NCBI GenBank assembly: GCA_030180135.1
Contig: CM058233.1
Location: forward strand, 110,215,994-110,279,993
Length of the DNA: 64,000 nucleotides
Direction: 5' to 3'
Origin: Orychophragmus violaceus
Taxonomy: Eukaryota; Streptophyta; Magnoliopsida; Brassicales; Brassicaceae
Below the pieces are notes generated by a model. That model was not told the DNA's origin. It did not search any database and saw only the letters and a list, made by a program, of their open reading frames with translations. Numbering within the stretch: the first letter of the stretch is position 1; each line of letters starts with the position of its first letter. Shown here piece by piece: positions 43,787 to 56,025 of this stretch. The position numbers were made by a program, and so were the translations under genes.

Positions 43787-44361
43787 CATTTTTTTAAGTT
43801 AATTTACTTCTTGTTGTTGTTAATTGGTCTTCTTCCTCTCATCCGCTCGCTTCCAATTCCATTACTTGGATCGATTTTTTATTTTATTTTTTTTATATAT
43901 ATTTAGGGATAAAACTTATTATTTAGTTTTGGGGTTGATCTGTAGATCTACAAGTGAGAAAATTCCACGCCCACATCTCCTGACTTCCTTCTTCACCGAT
44001 CTTCGTTTTCTTGCTCAAACTCCCAACGACTAACTAAGAAGAAAGATTCCATCTTCCAATCCTTCAAGGTAAAGTTTCCATTTTTCTTTCTTTCTTTCTT
44101 TAGTGGCCAGTAGTACCAACAAGTTTGAATCTACTGTTTCTTGATTGGCTTCACCATATCAGTTTTTATTTTTATTTAACTTCTCAATCTTGTATCTTAT
44201 ACTCTTCAATCATCACAAGTCATTAGCACTTGAGATTTCTCACTTGTCCCCATCCATCTTCTGTCTCTGCAGTGTTTTCCAACACAACAACAAAAATTCA
44301 GGTCTGAGTGTGATTGCATTTACTTCTTATGTTGTGGTGGGAGATTCGAATGAGATGAGGG
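43201..44361 (+). promoter_or_regulatory. PP2C upstream region and 5' leader
   Basis: Contains a TATA-like box (ctataaagtact) near 43567, a (GA)n microsatellite at 43742-43782 and a long leader. A donor-like AAG|gtaaag near 44069 and acceptor-like ctctgcag near 44272 suggest a 5' UTR intron. No other gene seen. Confidence 0.5.
43742..43782 (+). repeat. (GA)n microsatellite
   Basis: About 20 uninterrupted GA units in the presumed 5' leader of the PP2C gene; likely length-polymorphic. Confidence 0.9.
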
Positions 44362-45752
44362 ATGCTATCTGCTCTGATGAACTTTCTCAATGCCTGTCTC
44401 TGGCCACGCTCAGATCACCAACCCTCAGGTCAAGAGGGACTCTTATGGTACAGAGACTCCGGTCAGCACCTCTGTGGTGACTTCTCCATGGCCGTCGTTC
44501 AAGCCAACAACTTGCTTGAGGACCAGAGCCAGCTCGAGTCTGGCTCCCTTACCACCCACCACTCTGCTCCTTATGGCACCTTTGTTGGCGTCTACGATGG
44601 CCACGGCGGCCCTGAGACATCTCGCTTCATCAATGATCATATGTTCCATCATCTCAAGAGTGAGTTCATCAACCTATTTATTGCTTCACTCTTTTTAGTT
44701 ATCATCATCTCATCTTTGTGTGCACCACAGGATTTGCTGCGGAGCAACAGTGTATGTCGCCGGAAGTGATAAAGAAAGCCTTCCAAGCGACTGAAGAAGG
44801 GTTCTTATCCATAGTTACCAATCAGTTCCAAATGAGGCCTCAAATAGCCACCGTTGGGTCATGCTGCCTTGTAAGCGTCATCTGCGATGGGACCCTCTAC
44901 GTGGCCAATGCGGGGGACTCACGGGCCGTGCTGGGACAAGTCATGAGGGCAACCGGGGAAGCTCACGCCACTCAGCTCTCGTCTGAGCACAACGCGTCTA
45001 TAGAGTCAGTGCGACGGGAACTTCAGGCGCTGCATCCAGACCATCCAGATATTGTGGTTCTGAAACATAACGTTTGGAGAGTAAAAGGAATCATTCAGGT
45101 GATATTAAAACACACACATAAACGATTGGAAATATTCATTTCTTGTATGAGATGGCGTTCTGATTAATGGCAGGTTTCAAGGTCCATTGGGGATGTATAT
45201 CTGAAAAGGTCAGAGTTCAACCGGGAACCGCTGTACGCGAAATTCCGACTCAGGGCACCCTTCAGCAAGCCTTTACTAAGTGCAGAGCCGTCGATCACGG
45301 TGCATACACTGCAGCCGCATGACCAGTTTATAATATGTGCTTCAGATGGACTATGGGAACATATGAGTAACCAAGAAGCAGTAGAGATCGTTCAGAATCA
45401 TCCACGTAACGTACGTGAGAATCATATAAATACTAGTCACTCACTTTGTAAGGTAACTAAGAGGTTTGGTTGGTTGCAGGGGATTGCAAAGCGACTGGTG
45501 AAAGTGGCACTTCAAGAAGCAGCAAAGAAGCGAGAGATGAGGTACTCAGACCTTAAAAAGATCGACAGAGGCGTTCGACGGCATTTCCACGATGACATAA
45601 CAGTGATTGTTGTCTTCTTCGATACAAGCTTAGTGAGCAGAGCGAGCCAGTTGAGAGGACCGACCGTGTCAGTGAGAGGCGCCGGTGTGAACATTCCTCA
45701 CAACACCTTGGCGCCTTGCACAACCATGCCAACTCAAGCTGGTGCCTCCTGA
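44362..45752 (+). CDS. Protein phosphatase 2C, clade D (At4g38520 type)
   Basis: Exons 44362-44659, 44731-45098, 45174-45410, 45480-45752, giving 391 aa with GT-AG introns and closed phases. The start MLSALMNFLNACLWP is the family start. PP2C motifs: GDFSMAVVQANN, VYDGHGGPETSRF (metal-binding Asp), AVGSCCLV-like core, NAGDSRAVLG, ASDGLWEHMSNQEAV, and HDDITVIVVF near the C-terminus. Clade D PP2Cs are Mn/Mg-dependent Ser/Thr phosphatases; several dephosphorylate plasma-membrane H+-ATPases and are inhibited by SAUR proteins. The linker after LWPRSD is shorter than I recall for Arabidopsis, by about a dozen residues. It appears intact. Confidence 0.95.
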
Positions 45753-46446
45753 CCCTTGAATTCTATGGCCTTGTTGTTTAAATTCTTTCTAAGATTATCA
45801 TTGTTGACTATCAAGTGGTAGTTTTGTATGTTTATTTTTGTTAATCTTGTTATTATTAGTTGGGGGGAAAATCACAACTGTTTCCTTTACAAAAAAAAAG
45901 CTCTCTGTTTTCACAAATTTTCTACTTAATTTGACAGGCAGAGAATTGAGAAAACAAATTAATATGACTCCTAAAAAACACTAATATTCAAAAAGGCTAT
46001 AAACAAAATAATTAATTTGATAAGATGCTCTATAAATTGTCATTAAGAAAATAAACTGGTGGATTTTGGTTCTTAATATATAGTAGAGAGTATATTTAAG
46101 GATAGACAGTTAGATCTGTGCCTGCCGACTCCTCTCTCTCCCGACTCGCTCTCGCTCCGCAGATCTTTGGATTTGAAGAGGTACCAAAATCTCTCTGTCT
46201 CTCTCTCTCCCACGACACCTTCTTCTGGTTTGGGTTTTATGCAAATGAGTAGGATGGATCTATTCCTCTCATCCGATTCACACACACAATTCATTCATTC
46301 ATTCATCCTTTGTCGTCAATAGGAATTCAATACTTGCATTCTTCTGGAATTTTGTCTTATTTGTGGCATTTGAGGACTAATCTGATTGGGAGAGACTATT
46401 TCATTTTGATTTTGCTGATATCTTGTTTTTGTTTGGTAAAAATAGA
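45753..46446. other. Spacer between PP2C and V-ATPase B genes
   Basis: Holds the PP2C 3' end and the VHA-B promoter and leader. A TATA-like run near 46074-46090 precedes a CT-rich leader (46130-46215). No other gene seen. Confidence 0.5.
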
Positions 46447-49400
46447 ATGGGTGCTGCCCTTGAAATGGAGGGTACCTTGGAGATTGGCATGGGTAAGAAG
46501 AGCAAATCCTTTCTACTCATATTACAACTGGGATCATCTTTTGCTTGCATTGTGTCTTTTCTTTTACACCTTTTTTTTCCTATTACCGCAGAGTATAGAA
46601 CAGTCTCTGGTGTTGCTGGACCTCTTGTCATCCTTGAAAAAGTCAAGGTATATATATATATAGAGAGAGAGAGCCTGGTTGTGTTTTGAATTCTTTTCCT
46701 CTTATGATACTGCTACTTTTGCCTTGCCTCTAGGGACCTAAATACCAAGAAATTGTCAATATTCGTCTTGGGGATGGAACTACACGACGTGGTCAAGTTC
46801 TCGAAGTTGATGGGGAGAAAGCTGTTGTTCAGGTTTTTTCCAATTTCTTCCTCTCACTAGCTTTCTGCTGCTCTTCTCTCATTTCTGCTGCTTAACTGAA
46901 TCAATTAACATGTAAAATAAATGTAATCAGCGACATCTTTTTTTTTTTTTTTTTGCTTATCCAGGTTTTTGAAGGAACATCTGGAATAGACAACAAATAC
47001 ACAACTGTACAATTCACAGGAGAGGTATGCTACTCTCTTTTTTTCCTAATCTAGCGGCTTATCCAGTTTACAGTTTCGTGGTCTCACTTTTGCCATTATG
47101 TTTTTCATAGGTTTTGAAAACTCCTGTTTCTTTGGATATGCTTGGTCGCATCTTCAATGGTTCAGGGAAGCCCATTGACAATGGTCCACCTATATTGCCA
47201 GAGGCATACTTGGATATTTCTGGTGAGCTTCTTTTGCTTCTTGTCGCATAATCAAATGCCATCAAAATACTCTTTTTTCTTCCACCAGGAAGTTCTATCA
47301 ATCCCAGTGAGAGAACATATCCCGAAGAGATGATTCAGACTGGGATATCCACCATCGATGTCATGAACTCTATTGCCAGAGGACAAAAGATTCCCCTCTT
47401 TTCTGCTGCAGGTCTTCCCCACAATGAAATCGCTGCTCAGATTTGCCGTCAGGCTGGTTTGGTTAAGCGTTTAGAGAAGTCGGATAGTCTTCTTGAGGTA
47501 TCACTATTTACTAATTAACCATTACTGAGCCATGCTACAGCTGGAAACTGATTGTTTTCAATTATAACAGAGATGCCTTGGACATTACAAACAACTTTTT
47601 AGGGGGGTTAAATGGTTAATCAAAATTTTTCTTTCTTTGATTCTTTTCTTTCATGAGAGCACTGTAATGATCTGTTTGATTAAGTAAAATCTATAGTAAA
47701 AGTAGTTGCTTAATGCCATATTTTCAATGTGTAAAAGAAAATAACGGTATCACATTGGTCCATTTATGTGAATTTGCAGCACCAGGAGGATGATAACTTC
47801 GCCATAGTGTTCGCAGCCATGGGTGTGAACATGGAGACTGCGCAATTTTTTAAACGGGATTTCGAGGAGAATGGGTCGATGGAGAGAGTGACACTTTTCC
47901 TTAACTTGGTTAGTCTTGTAGTCACACTAAAGACATCTTGAACAAAAAATATTTAGTTCTGATACTTCTTTATGAAGGTTTCTTATTCTGTTACCCTTAC
48001 AGGCAAACGACCCCACTATTGAAAGAATCATCACTCCTCGTATTGCTCTCACGACGGCTGAGTACTTAGCATATGAATGTGGAAAGCATGTCCTTGTCAT
48101 TCTCACAGATATGAGTTCCTACGCTGATGCTCTTCGTGAGGTGATAATCGATATTTTCATGCTCTGCTCTGATCACTTCGTGTACTTTGAGATGATAGGA
48201 AGCCTGATATAGTCTTTAACGTCGGTTAATACCCTTAGGTCTCTGCTGCCCGTGAAGAAGTGCCTGGAAGGCGTGGTTACCCCGGTTACATGTACACCGA
48301 CTTGGCTACCATATATGAGAGAGCAGGACGAATTGAGGGGAGGAAAGGTTCCATCACTCAAATTCCCATTTTAACCATGCCAAACGATGGTAAGTCCTAG
48401 TTGCTACTTGCTATTTTCATGAAGTCGCTTTACAATTATTCTTTGTGGCTTCTCTGCTCCTAGGTATTTTGTTTAGCATTATTGCCTTTGATTTTGAATG
48501 ATTTCTGTTTGAAGTAAACAATAGGTCATAGTAAAGCTTGACCGAGGTCATCCAAAGTACTTTGGATAGAACTCACCCGAAAACTGGCTTAGAGGAATAG
48601 ACAAACCATGCTTATTTAAGCCGCTGGCCGATGCCATAGCTTCCTTCTAGGTCCAGCTGTGTGGGACTCTTACAAACTGAGTGGCACGATATACTAGGAT
48701 TAGAGTACACTTATGTTAGTAAATTTGATCACTTAGCCTTCTTACTGAGGGATACTTGTTGGTCTTACATAAAAGGTATGCTGGTGAATAGATAATTCTC
48801 TTTGAGATTTCAATTTTTTTCCCTCTCTCTGTCCAGATATCACGCATCCCACACCAGATCTGACAGGATACATCACAGAGGGACAAATCTATATTGACAG
48901 ACAACTTCACAATAGACAGGTACAATCTTGCAAAAGATAGTTGTTTCAAAGGTCTTATTATTGGTACTACTACAATGCGAATTTGAACTTTTGAGAGAAA
49001 CATATAAGACCTATAAAAATCCCATTTATGGACTTTTGACTTAGTGTGTAAAGTCGAGAACCACCCCTTAAGAGTTGTTAAGATCTCGAAAGCATATGAA
49101 TAAAGTGATGAATATTAATATCTGAAACATCTTGGTCATGAATTCAAAACACTGAAATGTGAATCTATGTATACGCAAGCTTAACTGTAGAACTGATAGT
49201 AGCTGGTGTTTCAGTAGTGAACAGCCACTGTGGTGTGTATTTTCTCTAATACCCGAAAAGGCAGTAATTCTGTTTCGACTATAAGATGTTGTTTCTAATT
49301 TGGCAGGTATGAAATTTCCTAAAAGTTATTTTAAAGTACTAACTTTGTTGGTGTTCCACAGATATATCCTCCGATCAATGTCCTGCCATCTTTGTCTCGT

Positions 49401-49976
49401 CTCATGAAGGTAAGTGTGGCGCTTTAAAAGTCAGTAGATGAATCCTGGTGGTCACATGTTAAAGTGAACTTAGTGTGCCGCAGAGTGCCATTGGGGAGGG
49501 TATGACTCGCCGGGACCATTCTGATGTTTCTAATCAAGTAAGGCTCTTATTTCTCTTGTGTCACCATTACCATATGAGTCTGAACTGAACTTGTAATTTC
49601 CCTTTTGGGTGATTTCAGTTGTATGCCAATTACGCTATTGGAAAGGACGTTCAGGCCATGAAAGCCGTGGTTGGAGAAGAAGCTCTCTCTTCTGAGGATC
49701 TGGTATCACTTCTTTTCTTTTTACTACACACTCTAAATCTCTTCCCGGTTCTTATTCAGTTTTTTTTTTTGTCTGTCGGATGCAAAACAGCTATATCTTG
49801 AGTTCTTGGACAAATTCGAGAGGAAGTTTGTGGCTCAGGGAGCTTACGATACCCGAAATATATTCCAGTCACTCGACCTGGCATGGACACTCCTGCGAAT
49901 CTTCCCCCGTGAGTTGCTTCATCGTATACCCGCGAAAACCCTTGATCAGTTTTACAGCCGCGACAGCACCAACTGA
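46447..49976 (+). CDS. VHA-B2: V-type proton ATPase subunit B (At4g38510 type)
   Basis: Fourteen exons: 46447-46492, 46592-46647, 46734-46832, 46965-47024, 47111-47222, 47289-47497, 47780-47908, 48003-48140, 48239-48389, 48837-48919, 49362-49409, 49484-49537, 49619-49702, 49791-49976. All junctions are GT-AG and the frame gives 484 aa, against about 487 in Arabidopsis. The N-terminus MGAALEMEGTLEIGMEYRTV is three residues shorter than I recall. Conserved blocks include FSAAGLPHNEIAAQICRQAG and [20 protein letters not shown], and the C-terminus ends FYSRDSTN. It forms the non-catalytic nucleotide-binding subunit of the V1 hexamer that energises vacuole and endomembranes, and can bind actin. 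It appears intact. Confidence 0.96.
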
Positions 49977-50356
49977 AAAACATACTGCGATGGTGTAATG
50001 TCCGAATGCATCTTTGTTTTTACGTTTGCGGTTGGTTAGCGCCTCTCTGTGTCGTCCATCCCAATAAATGGTGTTTGTTCCCCCAATCGCTAGACTCTTT
50101 TTTTATTATTTGTCTTCTAAACTGATTATTCTTTTTGAAAGAGAGATTGAGATTTTTTTGTGTAATTTATGTGTATTGAGCTACGCTGACCATGAATGTT
50201 AATGCTGCTATTGTCTTTTCACAATTGTGTTAGGCGTTTGATTACTCAATCTTCGAAAATGTTTGTATAATAAGATAGTAAAACTTGGAATTTAACCCCA
50301 CCCTCAGAGAAACGATCTAACAAAAGCAAAACGTCATGTAGATAATGTTTTCTGCC
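49977..50356. other. Convergent 3' spacer
   Basis: Lies between the 3' ends of VHA-B (plus) and the DUF616 gene (minus). Terminator and 3' UTR sequence; no gene seen. Confidence 0.5.
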
Positions 50357-52121
50357 TCAACCAGCTTTAGAAGTTCTTACTACTTTTGGCAGCTCAATGG
50401 AATCAAGATCCCCAGGGTAAGGAGTCCAGAGCCCCAATCCGCCTCGGCTCTCCTTCAAACTCTCTCCTTTCCCTTTGAGTTCCTTAATACTCTTGACCCA
50501 CTCGATCTTTGAGGAATGCTCTCGGATGTGAGGGTGCAGTTCAAAGAGAGAGTTGTACTCACAGTTCCGAAACATGAACAGCTTAAAGGCTCCTTTTAGT
50601 CTGCCTACTACGTACCCAAAGCTTAGCTGGTCCCTAGGTGTTAACAGGTGTACCTCGTTGAACCACAGGCAGCTGAACAGATTGTTCATTGCAGTGTGTT
50701 CTCTTATTATCACTGCTCCCTCTGGAACATCTGTGTAACGCAATACAAGAGGCTTAGTATTATTAACAAGGAGCATGATGACACCGATGGACTTTACCAC
50801 TAACAGTGCTCTTCTTGATGCTCCATGGTTCCAATCCCTCGTATCGATATATTTTCATATGAAGATCAACCAAAGGTCGGGCATATCGCTTTCTCCTCTT
50901 GCACGCATCAGCTTCCTCATATATGTTTCGACTATGTTTGTGTTGAGCAATTGCAAAGGTATGTTTCCCACGCCACAAATACCTGAAAGACAGATGAAAC
51001 CAGAAAAATGCCTTTTAGCACTTTCTTGTTAACGCAGAGACTGATAATGGATATCAATCCATCCTCCTGTGTTGATGAAACCAATACCAATGTATTCGTA
51101 CCTTTCTAAAATAAGCAAGGGATCAATAATAAGCTCCATTTTCCCATCAATCCAGATACTGTACTGTGCCTCAGGGAATAACCTGTGAGTTAAGATTTTC
51201 GGGACTTTACCGTTCCTCCTAGGTTCATCATATGGAGGTGTTTTCAGCAGAATGAGACGCCAAATGCCAACCCATTTGCCTCCTTGAACATCTTTCCTCA
51301 CAGTAGTGTTTGCTCTTAAGAAATGAAGAGAGACCTCGTCTACCACCATAAGGAAACAGAAGAGGTTCTTGGAACGCTCACTTATGTTTGATGGCTGGTG
51401 GGGTTCATCATATGCATCGAAAATCCCTGTGGCAACCACAAATTTACATTTCTTAACGTATTCTTTATCCAGAGATGACATTTCTGCCCCACCACCTGGA
51501 ATGAATCCGCAATGAACCTGAAATAATAGTTATCAGTGGGAGGAATGGTAGAAAGAGACTCGGCAAAAAAACTAGCCTTTTACCTTCATCTCAGGTTTCA
51601 GTTTAAAGCTTTCTTCTCGTTCAGACCAGCTTATGTTGCCCCCAAATAGAGGAAAGTGAGACTTAGAGGATCGATCCTCCTCTGTTATGTAGGTAAGATT
51701 TCTGACAATTGTATCTGTTGTTTTTCCACTGGGAAGGAGCACCTTATCAGGGTCATAGGCTACCGGAATAGGGCATCCTATCAAAGGAAGAGTTTTATTA
51801 AGCGTCATTCTAGAATAAGTGGAAGCTAAAAATGTTAAGTCTTACGGTGCTGTGGTTTTGGTATAAATCCAACCGTGTCTAACATGACATATAGTCTACC
51901 TTCTTTGTTGCATATAGCTGCAAGTGAATTAGCAAGAACATCATGGAGTGAAGACTGAAGATGAAAAAAAAAAGAGAGAGAGAGAGAATACCTGAGAAGA
52001 AGGAAAGGGAAGATTGACATGACCAAACATGAAAGAGGAGCGCAAGAAGAATGAGTAGCATCCACACAATGCCACCAACAAGAAGCAAACGAAAGAATCC
52101 AGCCTTGCAAATTCTGTTCAT
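50357..52121 (-). CDS. DUF616 membrane protein, putative glycosyltransferase (At4g38500 type)
   Basis: Exons in transcript order: 52121-51992, 51917-51846, 51777-51584, 51517-51102, 50982-50798, 50730-50357, giving 456 aa with all phases closed. A short basic N-terminus (MNRICKAGFFR) precedes one membrane anchor (about residues 12-35), a type II Golgi topology. The DUF616 domain includes FVVATGIFDAYDEPHQP, PKILTHRLFPEAQYSIWIDG, LWRGKHTFAIAQHKH and REHTAMNNLFSCLWFNEV. The family includes MUCI70-like proteins linked to cell-wall polysaccharide synthesis and TOD1, for which a ceramidase activity was reported, so the reaction is not certain. No lesion seen. Confidence 0.92.
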
Positions 52122-52650
52122 ATGCAGTCTAGTGGGAGAGAAGAAGCCATCTGAGACAAGTTGATGGCATTAGCTTATTTGTATATTCCAATGATTCTCG
52201 GCAAATTAGTATCAATCAAAAGGAAAGGCTGACCTTTAGATTTTGCGATTTGATTGCTCCGGCGGCTTAACCGCACGGAAAGTGATGGCTGAAAATCAGT
52301 CATGCCTTTGGCTTCTCATCACACCAGATTCCAGGCAAGGAGCTCATAATCGAATCTGGATTCAAAGCGCATGGATCTAGACGAAGCGGTTTTGCCTTTG
52401 GTTTACTAATTTATTTTGATTCGTCCTCTCCTCATAGGGTTTAGCAACAAGAGAAGGAGAGAGACATGCTTCCGATGAGACTGAGCCATACAAAAAAGGA
52501 GGTTGAGAAGTGGGCCTCGTTTAGACTTGTTGGGCTGATTAACCTGTTAGCAATTGGCCCTTAAGAATTGAGTATCGGGAAACATTATCGAATACGATCA
52601 TTAATCAAAAAAACAGGGATTTCCCTAAATTTCTTCCTCTCTAAGCTTAT
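52122..52650. other. Spacer between DUF616 gene and INO80C pseudogene
   Basis: Contains the presumed promoter and 5' leader of the DUF616 gene (minus). Nothing resembling the missing first exon of the neighbouring pseudogene was found. Confidence 0.5.
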
Positions 52651-52659
52651 CACAGTCTC

Positions 52660-53090
52660 GAGGAAGGTGGAAACATCTCAAGCAAGCAGATTCTTCAAGC
52701 TGACAATGATTCTCCTCACCAAGAACCCAATTGTAAGTCCAACTTAAAAAAAAAAAAATAATGATCAAGTGATATCTCTATCAATCGTTTCTTGGTTTTG
52801 TGTGCAGGTATGAACATTGAGTCGCCTCCATGCAAGAGAATTTGCGACATAACTGGATATGAGGTACGCACAATTTGTGATCATCTCATCACCCCAACTA
52901 ATAATATGATCCTTTTTCGTTTGGACTGGTTGAAGGCACCATATGTAGACCCAAGAAAGAACAAACATGCGGTATGCAAATCCACTTGTTTTCAAGACTA
53001 TAAGGTCATTCCCCACCCACCAAGTCCAGCAATATCTCTCCATACGCAATGCCGCTCTCATTGCTTTCATGTTTATTTATTATCAGTATC
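52660..53090 (+). pseudogene. INO80-complex YL1-C subunit (At4g38495 type), decayed
   Basis: Three exon remnants are recognisable: SRGRWKHLKQ followed out of frame by QILQADNDSPHQEPN (52661-52731, ending at a gtaag donor), then MNIESPPCKRICDITGYE (about 52810-52863), then APYVDPRKNK followed out of frame by RYANPLVFKTIRSFPTHQVQ (about 52937-53060). Together they follow the YL1-C nuclear protein of the chromatin-remodelling complex. The first exon is absent, one frameshift lies in exon 2 (near a duplicated AAGC, 52679-52688) and another in the last exon (near 52968). The original termination site is also not preserved. It cannot make a normal product. Confidence 0.85.
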
Positions 53091-53192
53091 CATTTTGTAA
53101 TAATTTGACTCGTACAAAGAAAGGCTACTTTGATTCTTCTTTCAACATTAACCATTCAAATTAAAATAGACTTTGCCTGCCTTCCTCCTCTC

Positions 53193-53879
53193 TCATGGGG
53201 CTTTCCTCAAGATAAGAGCCAATATGTAACAAAGAGCAGAGTCCACAGATGATAGCGCAACAATGAAGACAGCTACAAGAAAGAGACTCAGTGTAGCAGT
53301 CTTGACCTGTTGTTTCCCAAAAACCATAACCAAAGTTACATATTGTAGGTATTAACATCAGGGTATTGGTATGTATACACAACAAACATACCGTGCTTGC
53401 AAAACTTGGCCACTCTATGAATTTCAGCTGGCTAGGTTGCTCAGCCATAAAGGACAAGACAGATCTCGTGCTCCTTTTCAACAAAAAGCAATTCAATGAA
53501 ACCAACATAAGAGAGAATCTTCCAGGTTGAGAGAGATACCAGACAACGTCGCTCATCCAAAATAAGGGCTCTTCGCTCGGACTTTGGCGTGCGGATACCG
53601 TGCGATATCCACCCACATGCTTATTATAGCTAACTCGACTCTACAACAACATAAACAGGTTATGGCCTGAGCTGAATTCCTTGTCTTAAGAAGAGATTAA
53701 ATTTACCAAATCCCCAGGGAACTTGTAGCCGAACCGATTGCGTCTCGGAATACGGTGATGAGCCAATGGGATTAAACCTATGATTCAAACAAATTGAAGT
53801 TGAAGACCCAAAATAAGAAGCAGAGAGCAAGGCAGGGGATCGAAAAGTGACCTGAAGCATTTGTGAGAGAGAACACCAT
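53193..53879 (-). CDS. SECE2: SecE subunit of the second plastid Sec translocase (At4g38490 type)
   Basis: Exons in transcript order: 53879-53852, 53777-53707, 53640-53540, 53473-53392, 53306-53193, giving 131 aa. This splice pattern is the one that keeps the frame open; all junctions are GT-AG. The N-terminus MVFSLTNASGLIPLAHHRIP is Ser/Arg-rich and acid-poor, as expected for a plastid transit peptide. The C-terminal part holds the SecE signature FIEWPSFASTVKTATL followed by one membrane span (about residues 100-125). SecE with SecY2 and SecA2 forms the translocon of the plastid inner envelope. The identification rests on the SecE motif and on genomic position. Confidence 0.82.
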
Positions 53880-54252
53880 CCTCTGAGTCTTCTGAGTTGC
53901 TCGCTCGAGGAGGAAGACCAACAAATTTGATAACAAAGCCAGGTTTACATTTTTGGGCTTTACGTAATTTTTAATGGGCTGAAAATACATAAGGCCTTTA
54001 GGCCCATTGATTAAGGTCCATTACTAATTAACTTTACGAAATGTCGAAAAAAAGCTTGTTTGCAAACCATCAGTGTTTATTCACTTCTTTTTCTTGTTTA
54101 GAAGACAACTATGTTGACAAAGACCAATTATCTAACTAAACTATAAGATAAACCTCCTGTAACATAGCAGATGCTGTTGTGTTATCTTGTGCTTGGATTA
54201 AGAATGTATATTGAGATCGATACAAGTTATATCATCTTCATCTTCGCAATCA
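53880..54252. other. Spacer between SECE2 and the WD40 gene
   Basis: SECE2 promoter (minus) and the 3' end of the WD40 gene; no other gene seen. Confidence 0.5.
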
Positions 54253-56025
54253 TCATCTAATCTCAATGTGTACTTCGCCACTCTCCTCCTCCTCTTCCTC
54301 ACTTTCATCATCATCTGAACTTTCATCACTAACTTCATCATCCTCATCTTCTTCCTCATCATCATCCACATAAAACCCGTGTGCATGATCATCCCCCTCT
54401 TCATCATAAAACAGGAACCAACGAGAGTTACCAGAAACCGAAGCCTGTTTCCAGGAAGCAACATACATACAATTAGTTTATCTTCCAAACAAAACCAAAA
54501 ACAAACAAGGTTAAGAGAATAGATGGCATTACCTGTTCTGCTCTTGTAGGCGAAGTGAGTTCCGCAGTTCCTCCAGGAGTCCATATTTTGATGTCAGTCT
54601 CGATTCCACTACTAGACATGAGTGGCATGTGAGGATGAGACTCTATACAGTTGACGACATGTTTATCTGCTTCCATGGCACGGAGAAGCTCTCCGTCTTT
54701 CTTCCTCCAAATGAATATTCTGCCACAGTCAGAACCGCTAACCACATACTCACACTTGGGTCCAAAAAAGTTGACACCTTTGACTGTTTCGCGGTTACTG
54801 TGATCTTTATAAACCTGCGGCACCCTCCTCTCCTCAGAAGAGGGATTTGGGCCCATCCCCATATCAGGGCTGAAAAGATAGATGCTCTCGTGGCTATATG
54901 AAGCAAGGAGCTCACTTTGATGAGAGAAAGCCAGGCCTGTTATTCCCACATTGTCGTTTCCAATCAAATGGGGAGGGCAAAAGTGGTCTACGGGTTGGGC
55001 AAAATTATACCAACCCTCTGAGCGATAGCTGCGGATATCATAGAGACGAGCATACTCATCCATTCCAGCGACAGCGAAAAGACCTGGGTTCCTGGGATCA
55101 ACTGCAATTGCATTCAAGTAGACAACTAAGTTGAACTTTGCTTCTTTACAAGTGAAAAGATTTGTAGCCACCCGAGTCCTAAGATCAAACTGAGAAAATT
55201 ATGTAATCATGTTGTAACAAAAGAAAGAAAAAAGAAGTGGAAGGATTGTTGTGCAGATAAATACAACTTACATGCTTTACAACCCCATCCTCACCACAAG
55301 TGTAGAATGAGAAGGGGCTTCCCGGCTCAAGAGCCAATGTATGGACCTGTCCTTGATGTTTACCCAACATACAAGTCTCTACTTGTCCAGACTCTAGAAT
55401 TTTGGAAGACCTGACCTGAGAGGAATGGTTTTTCACACAGCTAGTTCTAGTTCTAGTTCTAAATAAGAAAAAGAAGAAGAAGAAGGAGAAGAGACAGCTA
55501 CCTGTCCGTCAGCAGCAGAAGTGACAACGGTGCGATCGTCAGAGGAAGGCATAAATTTGGCCTGGAAAACATTGTTGCAGTGGCCAGAATCGAAAGAGAG
55601 TTTGGGAGTAGCAGTCTCCCAATTCCAAAGAATGACTTGCCTGTCATCAGAAGCAGAAAGGAGGACATCTCCATCTGCATTGAAGCTGACTGTGTTTACA
55701 CAACCCGAATGCTTTCGGAGCTTATTGTGGAGCCCAAGACGCTGTAATAGATGCTGAGCAAACCAAAGTCAGTGATCGTCAAATAGGCAGACATTGGACA
55801 AATTCCAATCAGCCTCGAAATGCCCTAGACCTGATTGAAAGCTATTTAAAAATTAAACCTATCAATTAGAAGAAGCCCTAAAAAGATGAAGTCGATAGAT
55901 ACCTCAGAGGCTTTAAAGCGGTTGGAGAAACTGCGATTAGGGAATTGATGACCCAACTCCCTTTCCCAGATTCTCACGACGGAATGGTCGCTGGTTCTCA
56001 GCCTTTTGGTCGCCCGTCCACTCAT
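54253..56025 (-). CDS. WD40-repeat protein, DCAF type (At4g38480 type)
   Basis: Exons in transcript order: 56025-55903, 55753-55502, 55415-55272, 55189-54533, 54444-54253, giving 455 aa. The start is MSGRATKRLRTSDHSVVRIW. WD40 blades are visible as SFNADGDVLLSASDDRQVIL, HTLALEPGSPFSFYTCGEDG, LNAIAVDPRNPGLFAVAGMD, CEYVVSGSDCGRIFIWRKKD and MPLMSSSGIETDIKIWTPGG. Residues YDIR and FDLRTRV fit DWD/WDxR-type motifs that dock substrate receptors to DDB1-CUL4 ligases. The C-terminal ~45 residues are almost entirely Asp/Glu/Ser. Function as a DCAF substrate receptor is inferred from the family. No lesion seen. Confidence 0.93.

Noticed and set aside
53660..53860. Alternative SECE2 first exon starting at 53860 (MLQVTFRSPALL)
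   Set aside because: It looks like a transit peptide, but splicing it at 53707 to the next exon hits a stop at once, whereas the start at 53879 with an extra intron keeps the frame.
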